Source: Pseudonocardia alaniniphila
GTDB lineage: Bacteria; Actinomycetota; Actinomycetes; Mycobacteriales; Pseudonocardiaceae
Direction: 5' to 3'
Assembly: GCF_022524485.1 (NCBI RefSeq)
Contig: NZ_JAKXMK010000039.1
Location: 1-64,000 of the forward strand
Length of the DNA stretch: 64,000 nt
The position numbers and the translations under genes were made by a program. This document shows, one piece after another, positions 16,504 through 24,863 of this stretch (position 1 is the stretch's first letter; every line of letters starts with the position of its first letter). The notes beneath the pieces are model-generated. The model did not search any database. It had not been told where the DNA came from and worked only from the letters and a program-made list of their open reading frames with translations.

Positions 16504-17307
16504 GTGGCAACGCTGACCGCACCTCGTCCGGTCGTGTCGTCCCGCCTGGTCGTCTCGGTGTCCGGGCTGACGCACGAGGCTCCTGAGTCCTTGACCCGTG
16601 GCATCGAGTTCGCCGCGGAGCTCGACGCGCGCGCCGTGCCGTTGTCCCAGCTGTTCCGGCCGCGCTCGGCGTCCGGAACGACGGAGGTGGACTCGCCTCT
16701 GGTGCGCTGGATGCACGAGCGGCGCGCGGCCGGGGACGCCATCGTGTTGCACGGCTACGACCACACCGCCGAACCGATCGGCTCGTGGCAGTCCTCGGTC
16801 CTGCCGCGGGTGCGCCGCCGCGCCGAGTTCGCCGCGCTGCCCCGCCACGAGGCCGGCCTCCGCCTGACGGCGGCCCGTCGCGCTCTCACGGCGCTGGGTC
16901 TGCGCACCGACCTGTTCGTCCCGCCGCGCTGGATGGCCTCACCCGGCACGGTCGAGGCCCTCCACGAGCAGGGCTTCTCAGTGCTCGCCGACGAGAACGG
17001 CGTGCGCTTCCTGCAGAGTGCCGCGGGCGCCGTGGTGCGGGCCAAGGTGCTCGGGTTCCGGGCTTCGGGGGAGCGCCACCCGCTTGCCGACGACCGGAAG
17101 GCCGCGGAGGCGTGGCGCTGCCGGGTGCTCGGCGCGGAGGTCGCGCGGACCGTGCGGCGCGGCGGGCTGGTGCGGATCAACATCCGTGCCAAGGACCTCA
17201 AGCGCGAAGCGCGGCGCACAGCGGTGCTGGCGGCGGTGGACGCCGCACTCGAGATGGGCGCCGTCCCCGCCACCTACCGCCTGACGGCGGGGGCACTCGC
17301 CGCCTGA
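16504..17307 (+). CDS. DUF2334 / polysaccharide-deacetylase-like protein
   Basis: 267 residues. RLVVSVSGLTHEAPESLTRGIEFAAELDARAVPLSQLF at the N-terminus and HGYDHTAEPIGSW (about residue 84, replacing the NodB HxxxH metal site) identify the DUF2334 branch of the carbohydrate-esterase-like (beta/alpha) barrel fold. Also typical is LFVPPRWMASPGTVEALHEQGFSVLAD. Substrate unknown. GTG 16504 has no good ribosome site; it lies about 70 nt after purC and may be read through from it. Convergent with the MBL gene 6 bp away. Confidence 0.78.
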   Translation: MATLTAPRPVVSSRLVVSVSGLTHEAPESLTRGIEFAAELDARAVPLSQLFRPRSASGTTEVDSPLVRWMHERRAAGDAIVLHGYDHTAEPIGSWQSSVLPRVRRRAEFAALPRHEAGLRLTAARRALTALGLRTDLFVPPRWMASPGTVEALHEQGFSVLADENGVRFLQSAAGAVVRAKVLGFRASGERHPLADDRKAAEAWRCRVLGAEVARTVRRGGLVRINIRAKDLKREARRTAVLAAVDAALEMGAVPATYRLTAGALAA

Positions 17308-17313
17308 GCGCGG

Positions 17314-17958
17314 TCAGATCGCGGTCGGCGTCTCCCGGTCGAGGACCGTGATCGTGGTCTTCTCGGGGCCGAGCTGCTCGAACAGCCCATAGTGCAACGC
17401 GGGGCGGGCGAGCACGGCCTCGTGGATCGGCACCGCCGTGCGCGGCGCCACGGCCCGCAGGTAGTCCACGGCCTCGGACACCTTGAGCCAGGGTGCCCCG
17501 GTGGGCAGGAACAGCACGTCGATCGGTGCCGGCGGTGGGGTGAAGGCGTCGCCGGGGTGCAGGTGAGTGCCGTCGATCAGGTAGGCGTTGTTGGGGATCA
17601 CCGGGATGTCCGGGTGGATCACCGCGTGCTCCCCGCCGAGCACCTCGACCCGGGCCCCGCCCACCTCGAACGACGCCCCCGGCTCCACCACCTCGTGCTC
17701 GAACCCGGCGAGCTGCCCGGCCGTGCCGGAGTCGACGATCAGGCGGGCATCGGGGTTGGCCGACAGCAGCGCACCGAGCCGGTCGGTGTCGAGATGGTCG
17801 AAGTGCTGGTGCGTGACGAGCACCGCGTCGAGTCCGCCCACCGTTTCGAATCCGGACGAGAACGCCCCGGGGTCGAGGAGGAGTCGCGCGGCGCCGGTGT
17901 CGAGCAGGACGCACGAGTGGCCGTAATGGGTTGTCTCCACGGCCGACAGTGTCCCCAT
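17314..17958 (-). CDS. MBL-fold metal-dependent hydrolase (UlaG-like)
   Basis: 214 residues of metallo-beta-lactamase fold. THYGHSCVLLDTGAARLLLDPG at the N-terminus, metal ligands in VLVTHQHFDHLD (HxHxDH), a further His in GGEHAVIHPDIP and in PIHEAV. This small UlaG-like group has mixed or unknown substrates. ATG 17958 fits the family start; an in-frame ATG at 17976 adds six residues. The upstream SDR gene on the same strand ends 18 nt before 17976, so the two probably form an operon. Confidence 0.85.
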   Translation of the reverse strand: MGTLSAVETTHYGHSCVLLDTGAARLLLDPGAFSSGFETVGGLDAVLVTHQHFDHLDTDRLGALLSANPDARLIVDSGTAGQLAGFEHEVVEPGASFEVGGARVEVLGGEHAVIHPDIPVIPNNAYLIDGTHLHPGDAFTPPPAPIDVLFLPTGAPWLKVSEAVDYLRAVAPRTAVPIHEAVLARPALHYGLFEQLGPEKTTITVLDRETPTAI

Positions 17959-17993
17959 CCGTAGCCCGGCGTGCATGGTTCGCCTGCCCGGGG

Positions 17994-18986
17994 TCAGCTG
18001 ATCCTGTCGAGGACCTCCGACTCCTCGTCCGGGGTGAGTCCGGCGCGGCGCGGGCGGTCCGGGCCGAGAGCCCGCTCGTGCGCGAGTGCTGCGCGGGCGG
18101 TGTCGGCGATCGGACGGCAGTGCAGGCCGGCCGCCGCAGCCGGTGCGGTGTCGCGGGCCAGCATCCCGGCATGCGACGCGGGCAGCCACAGCGGCAGCGA
18201 CCGCGGCCCGGACCACGGCTGTACCCCGGCCGCTGTGAGCGCTTCCGGCGCGGCGGGGACGCGCTCCAGATCCGTGGCCCCGACGGCGTCGGCGACCTCG
18301 TCGAGCACCGCGCCCAGCGTGGAGCGGGGCCCGCTCGCGTCGAAGGTCCCGACGAGGTGCTCCTCCCCGGACCGCACGATCCAGTCGGCGAGGTCGCGCA
18401 CGTCGACGATCTGGGCGGCCTGCCGGGGATCACCCGGGACGAGCGCCCGGCCGCCCCGCGCGAACCGGTTCGGCCAGTAGCCGAACCGATCGGTGAGGTC
18501 GTCCGGGCCGCAGATGAGGCCGGCGCGCACGATCAGCGCCCGATCGCCCGCGAGCTCCCGCACGACGGTCTCCGACGCCGCCTTGACCGGGCCGTACGCG
18601 GCTTCGTCGTCGGTGATGGTCTCGTCCGTGCGCGGCTCGACGAGCGTGTCACCGATGCCGTGGCCGGGCGTGGAGCTGTCGGCGTACACGCTGATGCTGG
18701 AGACGAAGGTCCAGTGCCCCGCGTTCGCCCCCACGGCGTCGATCGCCGAGCGCACCCACGGCAGCGCCATCCTGGCGACGTCCACGACCGCGTCGAACGC
18801 CTCGTCAGCCACGGGCTCGAGCGCGCCGGGAGCGTCGCGGTCCACCACGAGGAGCTTCGCGCCGGGGGGTACGGCACCGGAGGACCCGCGCGCCGCGCAC
18901 ACCACCTCGTGGCCTCTGGCCACGGCCGTGGCCGCCACCGCCCGGGAGAGGAAACGCGTGCCGCCCAGCACCAGCCATCGACCCAT
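17994..18986 (-). CDS. NAD-dependent epimerase/dehydratase family protein (extended SDR)
   Basis: 330 residues. Rossmann start RWLVLGGTRFLSRAVAATAVARGHEV, a mid-chain VSSISVYADSS (catalytic Ser/Thr region) and AAYGPVKAASE (YxxxK). The GGTRFLS variant is common in actinobacterial reductase-like SDRs of unknown substrate, sometimes annotated as isoflavone-reductase- or epimerase-like. Divergent from purS with about 60 bp between. Function beyond nucleotide binding is not assignable. Confidence 0.85.
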   Translation of the reverse strand: MGRWLVLGGTRFLSRAVAATAVARGHEVVCAARGSSGAVPPGAKLLVVDRDAPGALEPVADEAFDAVVDVARMALPWVRSAIDAVGANAGHWTFVSSISVYADSSTPGHGIGDTLVEPRTDETITDDEAAYGPVKAASETVVRELAGDRALIVRAGLICGPDDLTDRFGYWPNRFARGGRALVPGDPRQAAQIVDVRDLADWIVRSGEEHLVGTFDASGPRSTLGAVLDEVADAVGATDLERVPAAPEALTAAGVQPWSGPRSLPLWLPASHAGMLARDTAPAAAAGLHCRPIADTARAALAHERALGPDRPRRAGLTPDEESEVLDRIS

Positions 18987-19034
18987 GCGAGGAGCCTCAC
19001 GGACGGCGGCGCAGGGCGGCAATGGTGTTCGCCG

Positions 19035-19040
19035 TACGCT
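19035..19040 (+). promoter_or_regulatory. -10 element TACGCT of purSQ, leaderless
   Basis: TACGCT, then 6 nt, then GTG 19047. The hexamer and spacing are identical at purL (25535-25540). Confidence 0.65.
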
Positions 19041-19046
19041 GATGAC

Positions 19047-19280
19047 GTGGCAAAGGTCGTGGTGGACGTGATGCCGAAGCCGGAGATCCTCGACCCGCAG
19101 GGCCAGGCCGTCGCGGGTGCGCTCGCGCGGATGGGCGTGGCCGGGGTGGGGGACGTGCGGCAGGGCAAGCACTTCGAGCTCGAGGTGGATGACTCCATCG
19201 ACGACGAGACGCTGCACCGCGTGGCGGGCAGCCTGCTGGCCAACCCCGTGATCGAGGACTGGGTGGTGACCAGGGCATGA
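19047..19280 (+). CDS. purS: Phosphoribosylformylglycinamidine synthase subunit PurS
   Basis: 77-residue structural subunit of the three-part FGAM synthase (PurS-PurQ-PurL). Starts VAKVVVDVMPKPEILDPQGQAVAGAL and contains VGDVRQGKHFELEVDD, both characteristic. The gene starts at a leaderless promoter and its stop overlaps the purQ ATG. Unlike many genomes, purL does not follow here; it is 5.6 kb downstream. Confidence 0.97.
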   Translation: MAKVVVDVMPKPEILDPQGQAVAGALARMGVAGVGDVRQGKHFELEVDDSIDDETLHRVAGSLLANPVIEDWVVTRA

Positions 19281-19951
19281 GGATCGGGGTCATCACCTTC
19301 CCCGGCACGCTCGACGACATCGACGCGGCGCGCGCGGTGCGCTACGCGGGTGCTGAGCCCGTCGCGCTGTGGCACGCCGACCGCGACCTGCAGGGTGTCG
19401 ACGCGGTGATCGTCCCGGGTGGCTTCTCCTACGGCGACTACCTGCGTGCCGGTGCCATCGCCAGCATGGCCCCGATCATGACCGAGGTCGTGGCCGCGGC
19501 CGGCCGCGGCACTCCCGTGCTCGGCATCTGCAACGGGTTCCAGATCCTCTGCGAGGCCGGGCTGCTGCCCGGAGCGCTCACGCGGAACTCGGGGCTGCAT
19601 TTCGTCTGCCGCGATCAGCGGCTGCGGGTCGAGTCCTCCGCCACCGCCTGGACGGGTGCTTTCACCGCGGGCCAGGAGATCCTCGTTCCGCTCAAGTCCG
19701 GCGAAGGCCGCTTCGTGGCCGACGCCGCCACCCTGGAGCGGCTCGAGGGCGACGGCCGGGTGGTCTTCCGGTATGCCGGTGCGAACCCCAACGGGGCGAT
19801 GTCGGCCATCGCAGGCATCAGCTCCGCCGACGGTCGTGTCGTCGGCCTGATGCCCCACCCCGAGCATGCGATCGACACGCTGACCGGTCCGTCACAGGAC
19901 GGGTTGGCGCTGTTCAGGTCGGTGCTGCAGGGTGCGGCGTCCGCCGCGTGA
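19277..19951 (+). CDS. purQ: Phosphoribosylformylglycinamidine synthase subunit PurQ (glutaminase)
   Basis: 224-residue class I glutamine amidotransferase supplying ammonia to PurL. Nucleophile Cys in VLGICNGFQILCEAGLLPGAL (about residue 86), preceded by PGGFSYGDYLRAGAIA; the His-Glu pair is in GLMPHPEHAID near residue 195. ATG overlaps the purS stop (ATGA), so translation is coupled. After the stop comes a separate promoter region for the signalling operon at 20048. Confidence 0.97.
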   Translation: MRIGVITFPGTLDDIDAARAVRYAGAEPVALWHADRDLQGVDAVIVPGGFSYGDYLRAGAIASMAPIMTEVVAAAGRGTPVLGICNGFQILCEAGLLPGALTRNSGLHFVCRDQRLRVESSATAWTGAFTAGQEILVPLKSGEGRFVADAATLERLEGDGRVVFRYAGANPNGAMSAIAGISSADGRVVGLMPHPEHAIDTLTGPSQDGLALFRSVLQGAASAA

Positions 19952-20047
19952 CAGCCCCGGTTGGACGCACCATGAGCGGCGCGATCTAGGCTTTCGGGTC
20001 CCGTCAACGCATCACGCTGCGGCGGCCCGCAAGGAGGAGCGCTCGGC

Positions 20048-21286
20048 ATGACCCGAACCGTTCCGGCCGCTCCGCGCCATGTGTTGCTGGTGGAGGACGA
20101 CCCCGGAGACGTGTTCCTCGTGCGCGAGTTGCTCGACGAAGTGGATCCAGGGCTCGGGGTGACGGTCGCGGAGTCCGTGTCCGAGGTGATCGAGCGTGGC
20201 CTGCTCGGGCGCTGCGACTGCGTGCTGCTCGACCTCAACCTCCCCGGCACCGACGGTCTCGACGGACTGCGCCGGATCCTGCGGACCGAGGGCGCCCCGG
20301 CCGTCTGCGTCCTCACCGGCCTCGACGACGAACACCTCGGCATCGCGGCCGTCGCGGCCGGTGCCCAGGACTACCTCGTCAAGGGCAAGGTCGACGGGCA
20401 GGTGCTGATCCGCGCCGTCCGGTACGCCGTGGAGCGGCGCCGGGCGGAGGCGAGCCTGCTGCGGCTGCGGGAGGAACAGCTCGCGGCAGCGGAGTCGGCT
20501 CGCCTCGAACGCGGGCTGCTGCCGTCACCGCTGCTGGCAGGCAGCCCCGTGCGGGCCCGGTCGTTCTACCGGGCGGGCCGCACCCGCTCGTTGATCGGCG
20601 GCGACTTCTTCGACGCCGTTCTCGGGCCCACCGGCACGGTGCACGCGATCGTCGGCGACGTCTGCGGCCACGGCCCGGACGAAGCAGCGCTGGGTGCGTT
20701 GCTGCGGGTGTCGTGGCGGGCACTCGTGCTGGCCGGCGTGGACGAGCCCCAGGTGCTGCCGAAGCTCCAGCAGCTGCTGGTCAGCGAGCGACACGACCGG
20801 TCGCTGTTCACCACGGTGTGCACCGTGGCGTTCCGCATCGACGAGAGTCCGGTCGGCGGGCGGCCGCAGACCGAGGTGCTCGTGCGCCTGGCAGGGCATC
20901 CACCACCGATCTCCCTGATCCCGCAGCCGCGGTCGGCGGCCGCGCCGGTCGGTCTGCCTCTGGGCGTGGCCGCCGATGCGACGTGGGAACCTGGGTGCGT
21001 CGCGCTCGGCGCCGAATGGGCGCTGCTGCTGCACACCGACGGCCTGATCGAGGGAAGGGGCCCCATCCCCGGCGAGCCGCTGTGGGAGGAGGGGTTGCTC
21101 GAGATGCTGGCGCAGGAGCGTGACACCGATCTGGAACAGCTGCCTGCCCGGCTCGTGGAGCGTGCGCACGACCTCAACGCCGGCCCGCTCTCCGACGACA
21201 TCGCGATCCTGCTGCTCTCGTCGGACACCGCACCGCAGGACGCGCCTCAGGCCGACGCGGCACCGTCCGGTGCGGCGGTGCGATGA
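20048..21286 (+). CDS. Response regulator with C-terminal PP2C-type phosphatase (RsbU-like)
   Basis: 412 residues. Receiver domain 10-130 with acidic pocket LLVEDDPGD, phospho-acceptor Asp62 (LLDLNLPG), and Lys in YLVKGK; coiled linker RRRAEASLLRLREEQLAAAE; PP2C/SpoIIE phosphatase about 180-395 (GGDFFDAV, IVGDVCGHGPDEAALG, LLLHTDGLIEG, LSDDIAILLL). Such proteins dephosphorylate anti-anti-sigma factors in partner-switching stress pathways; the target is not in this window. Start ATG with AAGGAGGAG upstream. The kinase gene overlaps its stop by 4 nt, so it is probably that kinase's output. Confidence 0.9.
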   Translation: MTRTVPAAPRHVLLVEDDPGDVFLVRELLDEVDPGLGVTVAESVSEVIERGLLGRCDCVLLDLNLPGTDGLDGLRRILRTEGAPAVCVLTGLDDEHLGIAAVAAGAQDYLVKGKVDGQVLIRAVRYAVERRRAEASLLRLREEQLAAAESARLERGLLPSPLLAGSPVRARSFYRAGRTRSLIGGDFFDAVLGPTGTVHAIVGDVCGHGPDEAALGALLRVSWRALVLAGVDEPQVLPKLQQLLVSERHDRSLFTTVCTVAFRIDESPVGGRPQTEVLVRLAGHPPPISLIPQPRSAAAPVGLPLGVAADATWEPGCVALGAEWALLLHTDGLIEGRGPIPGEPLWEEGLLEMLAQERDTDLEQLPARLVERAHDLNAGPLSDDIAILLLSSDTAPQDAPQADAAPSGAAVR

Positions 21287-22863
21287 CCGCGCTCGACCTG
21301 ACGCCGCCGGACCAACGTGGAGAGGTGCGCCTGGAGCGGCTGGAGGAGGGTGGGCGCCACTGGCCGCTGGGGCGGATCTTCGCCCTCGGTGCGTCGCTGG
21401 CGGCGCTCTTCGCCGTGACCGTCGTGATCCTCGGTGGCGTCTCCCTGTGGCGGCTCTCCGAGACGCGGGTCGCGCTGCTCGACTCGGCAGGCCCCGCGTT
21501 GATCGCCGCGCAGCAGCTGTCGGGATCGCTGCTCAACCAGGAGACCGGCGTGCGGGGCTACGACCTGGGCCGGCGCCCCGAGTTCCTGCAGCCCTACCAG
21601 GACGGGCGCGTCGGCGAGGACGCGATGATCGCCGAGCTGCGCCGCCTCACCGCAGGCGGCCGCCTTCCCGGTCTCGACGCCCAGATCGACGCCGTGGAGC
21701 AGGCCGCGCAGAACTGGCGCACCCAGTACGCCGGGGCCGTTCTCACCGGTCCGCCCGGTGCGTCCGACCCGGAGCTGGGACGCGCTCTGTTCGACCAGGT
21801 CAGGACGAAGGTCCAGGCGCTGCTCGCCGACGTGCAGGCGAGGCGGGAGGCGGCCAGGCACGGCATCGAGAGCGCCTCGACGTTCCTGCTCGTCGTCGGG
21901 GTGGCGATCGCGGCTCTGCTGGCCTCGTTCCTCGTCGCCGCGGCCATCGGGTTGCGGCGGGGGATCATCCGGCCGATCTCGGATCTGGCGACGCAGGTTC
22001 GCGAGGTCGTGTCCGAGGACGCCACCCGGTCCGTCCGCGCCGGTGGCCCGCGCGAGATCGTCGGTCTCGGGGCGGACGTCGAGGCGATGCGCCAGCACAT
22101 CCTGCGTGACCTCGACGAGGCCCAGGCGACCAACCGCCGCCTCGACGAGCAGGCCCAGGAGCTGGAGCGCTCCAACCGTGACCTCGAGCAGTTCGCCTAC
22201 GTCGCGAGCCACGACCTCCAGGAGCCGCTGCGCAAGGTCTCGAGCTTCTGCCAGCTGCTGCAGCGCCGCTACGGCGGCAAACTCGACGAGCGCGCCGACC
22301 AGTACATCGAGTTCGCCGTCGACGGCGCCTCCAGGATGCAGCGGCTGATCAACGATCTGCTGGCGTTCTCCCGGGTGGGCCGTACGACCGAGAACTTCGT
22401 CTCCGTCGACCTCGGGGAGCTGGCGGCCACAGCGGCCGCCCAGCTCGAGTCCACCCGCGAGGAGGCGGCAGGCGAGATCGTCATCGGCGAGCTGCCGGTG
22501 GTCTCCGGCGACCGGGCCCTGTTGCAGGCCCTGCTGGTGAACCTGCTGGGCAACGGGCTGAAGTTCCACCGCACCGACGTGCCACCGGTCGTCCGCCTGG
22601 AGTGCAGGCGCGACGGCGACTTCTGGGAGATCACTGTCAGCGACAACGGCATCGGCATCGAGCCGGAGTACTCCGACAAGGTGTTCGTGATCTTCCAGCG
22701 GCTGCACGGCCGTGACGTCTATCCAGGAACCGGCATCGGGCTGGCGCTCGCGAAGAAGATCGTCGAGTTCCACGGCGGCCGGATCGGTCTCGTCGAGACC
22801 CCCGGCCCCGGCGCCGCCGTCCGGTTCACCCTTCCCGTGCCTCCTGAGGAGACCCACGAGTGA
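21283..22863 (+). CDS. Membrane sensor histidine kinase (CHASE3-like, HAMP)
   Basis: 526 residues. First membrane helix about 31-53; extracytoplasmic helical sensor 54-200 with the CHASE3-like segment LLNQETGVRGYDLGRRPEFLQPY; second helix about 200-224; HAMP 225-280; coiled coil; H box SHDLQEPLRKVSSF with His310; N box NLLGNGLKFH; G boxes DNGIGIEPEY and GTGIGLALAKKIVEFHGG. The DLQEPLRK H-box class is found in phytochrome-like kinases that pair with Rcp1-type regulators, exactly what follows. Overlaps both neighbours by 4 nt (ATGA, GTGA), a tightly coupled three-gene unit. Confidence 0.92.
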   Translation: MTALDLTPPDQRGEVRLERLEEGGRHWPLGRIFALGASLAALFAVTVVILGGVSLWRLSETRVALLDSAGPALIAAQQLSGSLLNQETGVRGYDLGRRPEFLQPYQDGRVGEDAMIAELRRLTAGGRLPGLDAQIDAVEQAAQNWRTQYAGAVLTGPPGASDPELGRALFDQVRTKVQALLADVQARREAARHGIESASTFLLVVGVAIAALLASFLVAAAIGLRRGIIRPISDLATQVREVVSEDATRSVRAGGPREIVGLGADVEAMRQHILRDLDEAQATNRRLDEQAQELERSNRDLEQFAYVASHDLQEPLRKVSSFCQLLQRRYGGKLDERADQYIEFAVDGASRMQRLINDLLAFSRVGRTTENFVSVDLGELAATAAAQLESTREEAAGEIVIGELPVVSGDRALLQALLVNLLGNGLKFHRTDVPPVVRLECRRDGDFWEITVSDNGIGIEPEYSDKVFVIFQRLHGRDVYPGTGIGLALAKKIVEFHGGRIGLVETPGPGAAVRFTLPVPPEETHE

Positions 22864-23303
22864 TCGACCCCCAACCCCGGATCATCAACGTTCTGCTGGT
22901 CGAGGACGACCCCGGCGACGTGCTGATGACCCGCGAGGCCTTCGAGGAGTACCTGCACAACCGGCTCGACGTGGTGACGGACGGCGCGGCGGCGCTGGCC
23001 TACCTGCGACGCGAGGAGCCCTACACCGACGCGCCCCGCCCGGACCTGGTCCTGCTCGACCTGAACCTGCCCCGCCGCGACGGGCGTGAGGTGCTGCAGG
23101 AAGTGAAGGCGGACGAGGATCTGCGCCACATCCCGGTGATCGTCCTCACCACCTCCCAGGCGGAGGAGGACGTACTGCGCAGCTACCAGCTCCACGCCAA
23201 CGCCTACGTCACCAAACCGGTCGACTTCGAGGGCTTCATCGAGGCCATCAAACAGATCGACCACTTCTTCGTGAGCGTGGTCAAGCTCCCGACGGGGAGC
23301 TGA
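22860..23303 (+). CDS. Rcp1-like single-domain response regulator
   Basis: 147 residues, receiver domain only: acidic pair in VLLVEDDPGDVLMTREAF, phospho-acceptor Asp67 in LVLLDLNLPRRDG, Thr in IVLTTSQAEEDVLRSY, Lys in VTKPVDFEGF. The inserted loop between beta 2 and alpha 3 (RREEPYTDAPRPD) marks the Rcp1 group that works with phytochrome-class kinases. GTG start overlaps the kinase stop. Its 3' end overlaps the convergent FAD monooxygenase by 23 bp. Confidence 0.92.
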   Translation: MIDPQPRIINVLLVEDDPGDVLMTREAFEEYLHNRLDVVTDGAAALAYLRREEPYTDAPRPDLVLLDLNLPRRDGREVLQEVKADEDLRHIPVIVLTTSQAEEDVLRSYQLHANAYVTKPVDFEGFIEAIKQIDHFFVSVVKLPTGS

Positions 23304-24780
23304 CCAGCGAGCGCGTGATCGACCCGACGTAACCGTCGGGGCGGACGAGTACCGCGGTGCCGTCCGCCACGTCGTACGCGCTGAACGCGTGCCCCTCGGC
23401 GTCCACCACCGCCGAGGCGGTCGCGCGTTCGCCGGGGCGGAGCACGGGGTGCACCGGCATTCCGGGCTCCGCCACCGTCGTATCGGCTGCGGTGGCGCCG
23501 AAGGTCAGCAACGTTGCGTGCGGGCCTCGGAACAGGTCGAACAGCCGGATCGCACGGCCGTCGGCATCGACCACAGGTGCGTCGGGGGCCCGATCGCCCG
23601 CCCGTAGCCTGCCGGGCTCGGTACGCGTGTCGCGGACCAGCGGGCTGTCCCGATACCCGACGTCGAGCTGGTGGGTCTCGGCGCCGCGACGGTGCGCGTC
23701 GGCGTCGCCCGCGACGTGCTTGCGCAGCAACGCGGTGCTGATGCCGAGCACTCTGGCCGCGACGGGCAGGCGCTCGGCTTCGTAGGAGTCGAGCAGCGGG
23801 ACGGCCTCCGCCTCGGGGCCGCTCAGCGCAGCAGCCAGCTTCCAACCGAGGTTGTAGGCGTCCTGCACGCCTGTGTTGAGGCCCTGCCCGCCGGTGGGCG
23901 GGTGGGCGTGGGCAGCGTCGCCCGCGAGGAACACCGTGCCGTCCCGGAACCGGCGCGCCAGCCGCACGTTCGGCCGCCACACCGTGGTCCAGGCCAGCTC
24001 CCGCAGCCGCGGGGCCGAGTCCGGGCAGTACCGGTCGAGCACGGCCTGCAGCGTGGCGAGTGACGGTTCGGTGCCGGTCGCGTCGAGCGGGCAGGCGAAC
24101 TGGAAGAGATCACCACCGGGCAGCGGGGTGAGCGCGACGCCGCTGCGCAGGTCGTGCTCGTCGGAGAACCAGTAGCCACTGCCATGGTCGAGACCATCGG
24201 CCCGCACGTCACCGAGCAGCATGCGGATCGACTCGTCGGTGCTGCCCTCGAACGGGATGCCCAGCGTCCTGCGGACGGTGCTCGCTCCGCCGTCGGCGCC
24301 CACCAGGTAGCTGGCCCGCACGGTCTCCTGCACGCCGTTGCGCCGGAGGGTGGCGGTCACGCCGTTCTCGTCCTGGGTGAACGTGACGAGCTCGGTGGCG
24401 AGATCGACGCGCACGCCCAGCCCGGCGAGCCGGTCGCGCAGGATGCCCTCGGTCCGGTCCTGCCCGAGCATCCACGGATTCGGGTGCGGCACGTCCGGTG
24501 TGGGCTCCTGCCAGTCGCTCATCCGCCTCTCGCCGAGGAAGCGCCCGCCCGCGTACGCCCGCATCGACGCCTGCGGGGAGCCGGCGGCCAGCACCGCGTC
24601 GAGCACGCCGAGATCGTCGAAGACCTCCAGGGTGCGCGGCTGCAGTCCGTCGCCGCGCGAGCCGACGGCGGGCGTGGCGGCCCGCTCGATGATCCGGGCG
24701 CCGACGCCGCGACGGGCCAGCTCGATGGCGAGGGTCAGCCCGGTGGGTCCGGCGCCGGCGATCAGGACCTGTGTGTCCAC
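23281..24780 (-). CDS. FAD-dependent aromatic monooxygenase (PheA/TfdB/RdmE family)
   Basis: 499-residue class A flavoprotein hydroxylase. FAD fold VLIAGAGPTGLTLAIELARRG at the N-terminus, NADPH/FAD DG motif VGADGGASTVRR near residue 160, and the second FAD motif GTVFLAGDAAHAHPPTGGQGLNTGVQDA near 275. C-terminal thioredoxin-like domain (DLFRGPHATLLTFG...LVRPDGYVG) as in phenol and polyketide hydroxylases. GTG 24780 is preceded by AAGGGGG. Likely repressed by the divergent TetR, and so inducible by an aromatic substrate or drug; the substrate is unknown. Confidence 0.92.
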   Translation of the reverse strand: MDTQVLIAGAGPTGLTLAIELARRGVGARIIERAATPAVGSRGDGLQPRTLEVFDDLGVLDAVLAAGSPQASMRAYAGGRFLGERRMSDWQEPTPDVPHPNPWMLGQDRTEGILRDRLAGLGVRVDLATELVTFTQDENGVTATLRRNGVQETVRASYLVGADGGASTVRRTLGIPFEGSTDESIRMLLGDVRADGLDHGSGYWFSDEHDLRSGVALTPLPGGDLFQFACPLDATGTEPSLATLQAVLDRYCPDSAPRLRELAWTTVWRPNVRLARRFRDGTVFLAGDAAHAHPPTGGQGLNTGVQDAYNLGWKLAAALSGPEAEAVPLLDSYEAERLPVAARVLGISTALLRKHVAGDADAHRRGAETHQLDVGYRDSPLVRDTRTEPGRLRAGDRAPDAPVVDADGRAIRLFDLFRGPHATLLTFGATAADTTVAEPGMPVHPVLRPGERATASAVVDAEGHAFSAYDVADGTAVLVRPDGYVGSITRSLVSSPSGA

Positions 24781-24794
24781 AACGCCCCCTTGGA

Positions 24795-24823
24795 TGAATC
24801 CAAATTCAGTGAATCTTGATTCA
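24795..24823. promoter_or_regulatory. Tandem 14-bp TetR operators in the monooxygenase/tetR intergenic region
   Basis: TGAATCTTGATTCA (24810-24823) is a perfect palindrome. TGAATCCAAATTCA (24795-24808) is the same site with one mismatch in the second arm. The copies start 15 bp apart. The perfect site overlaps a -35-like TTGATT (24816-24821), 16 bp before a possible -10 TAGCGT for tetR, so binding should repress both divergent genes. Confidence 0.8.
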
Positions 24824-24863
24824 GTTTGATCCGCTGCTAGCGTCCGCGTCAAGGAGGTGGGCG

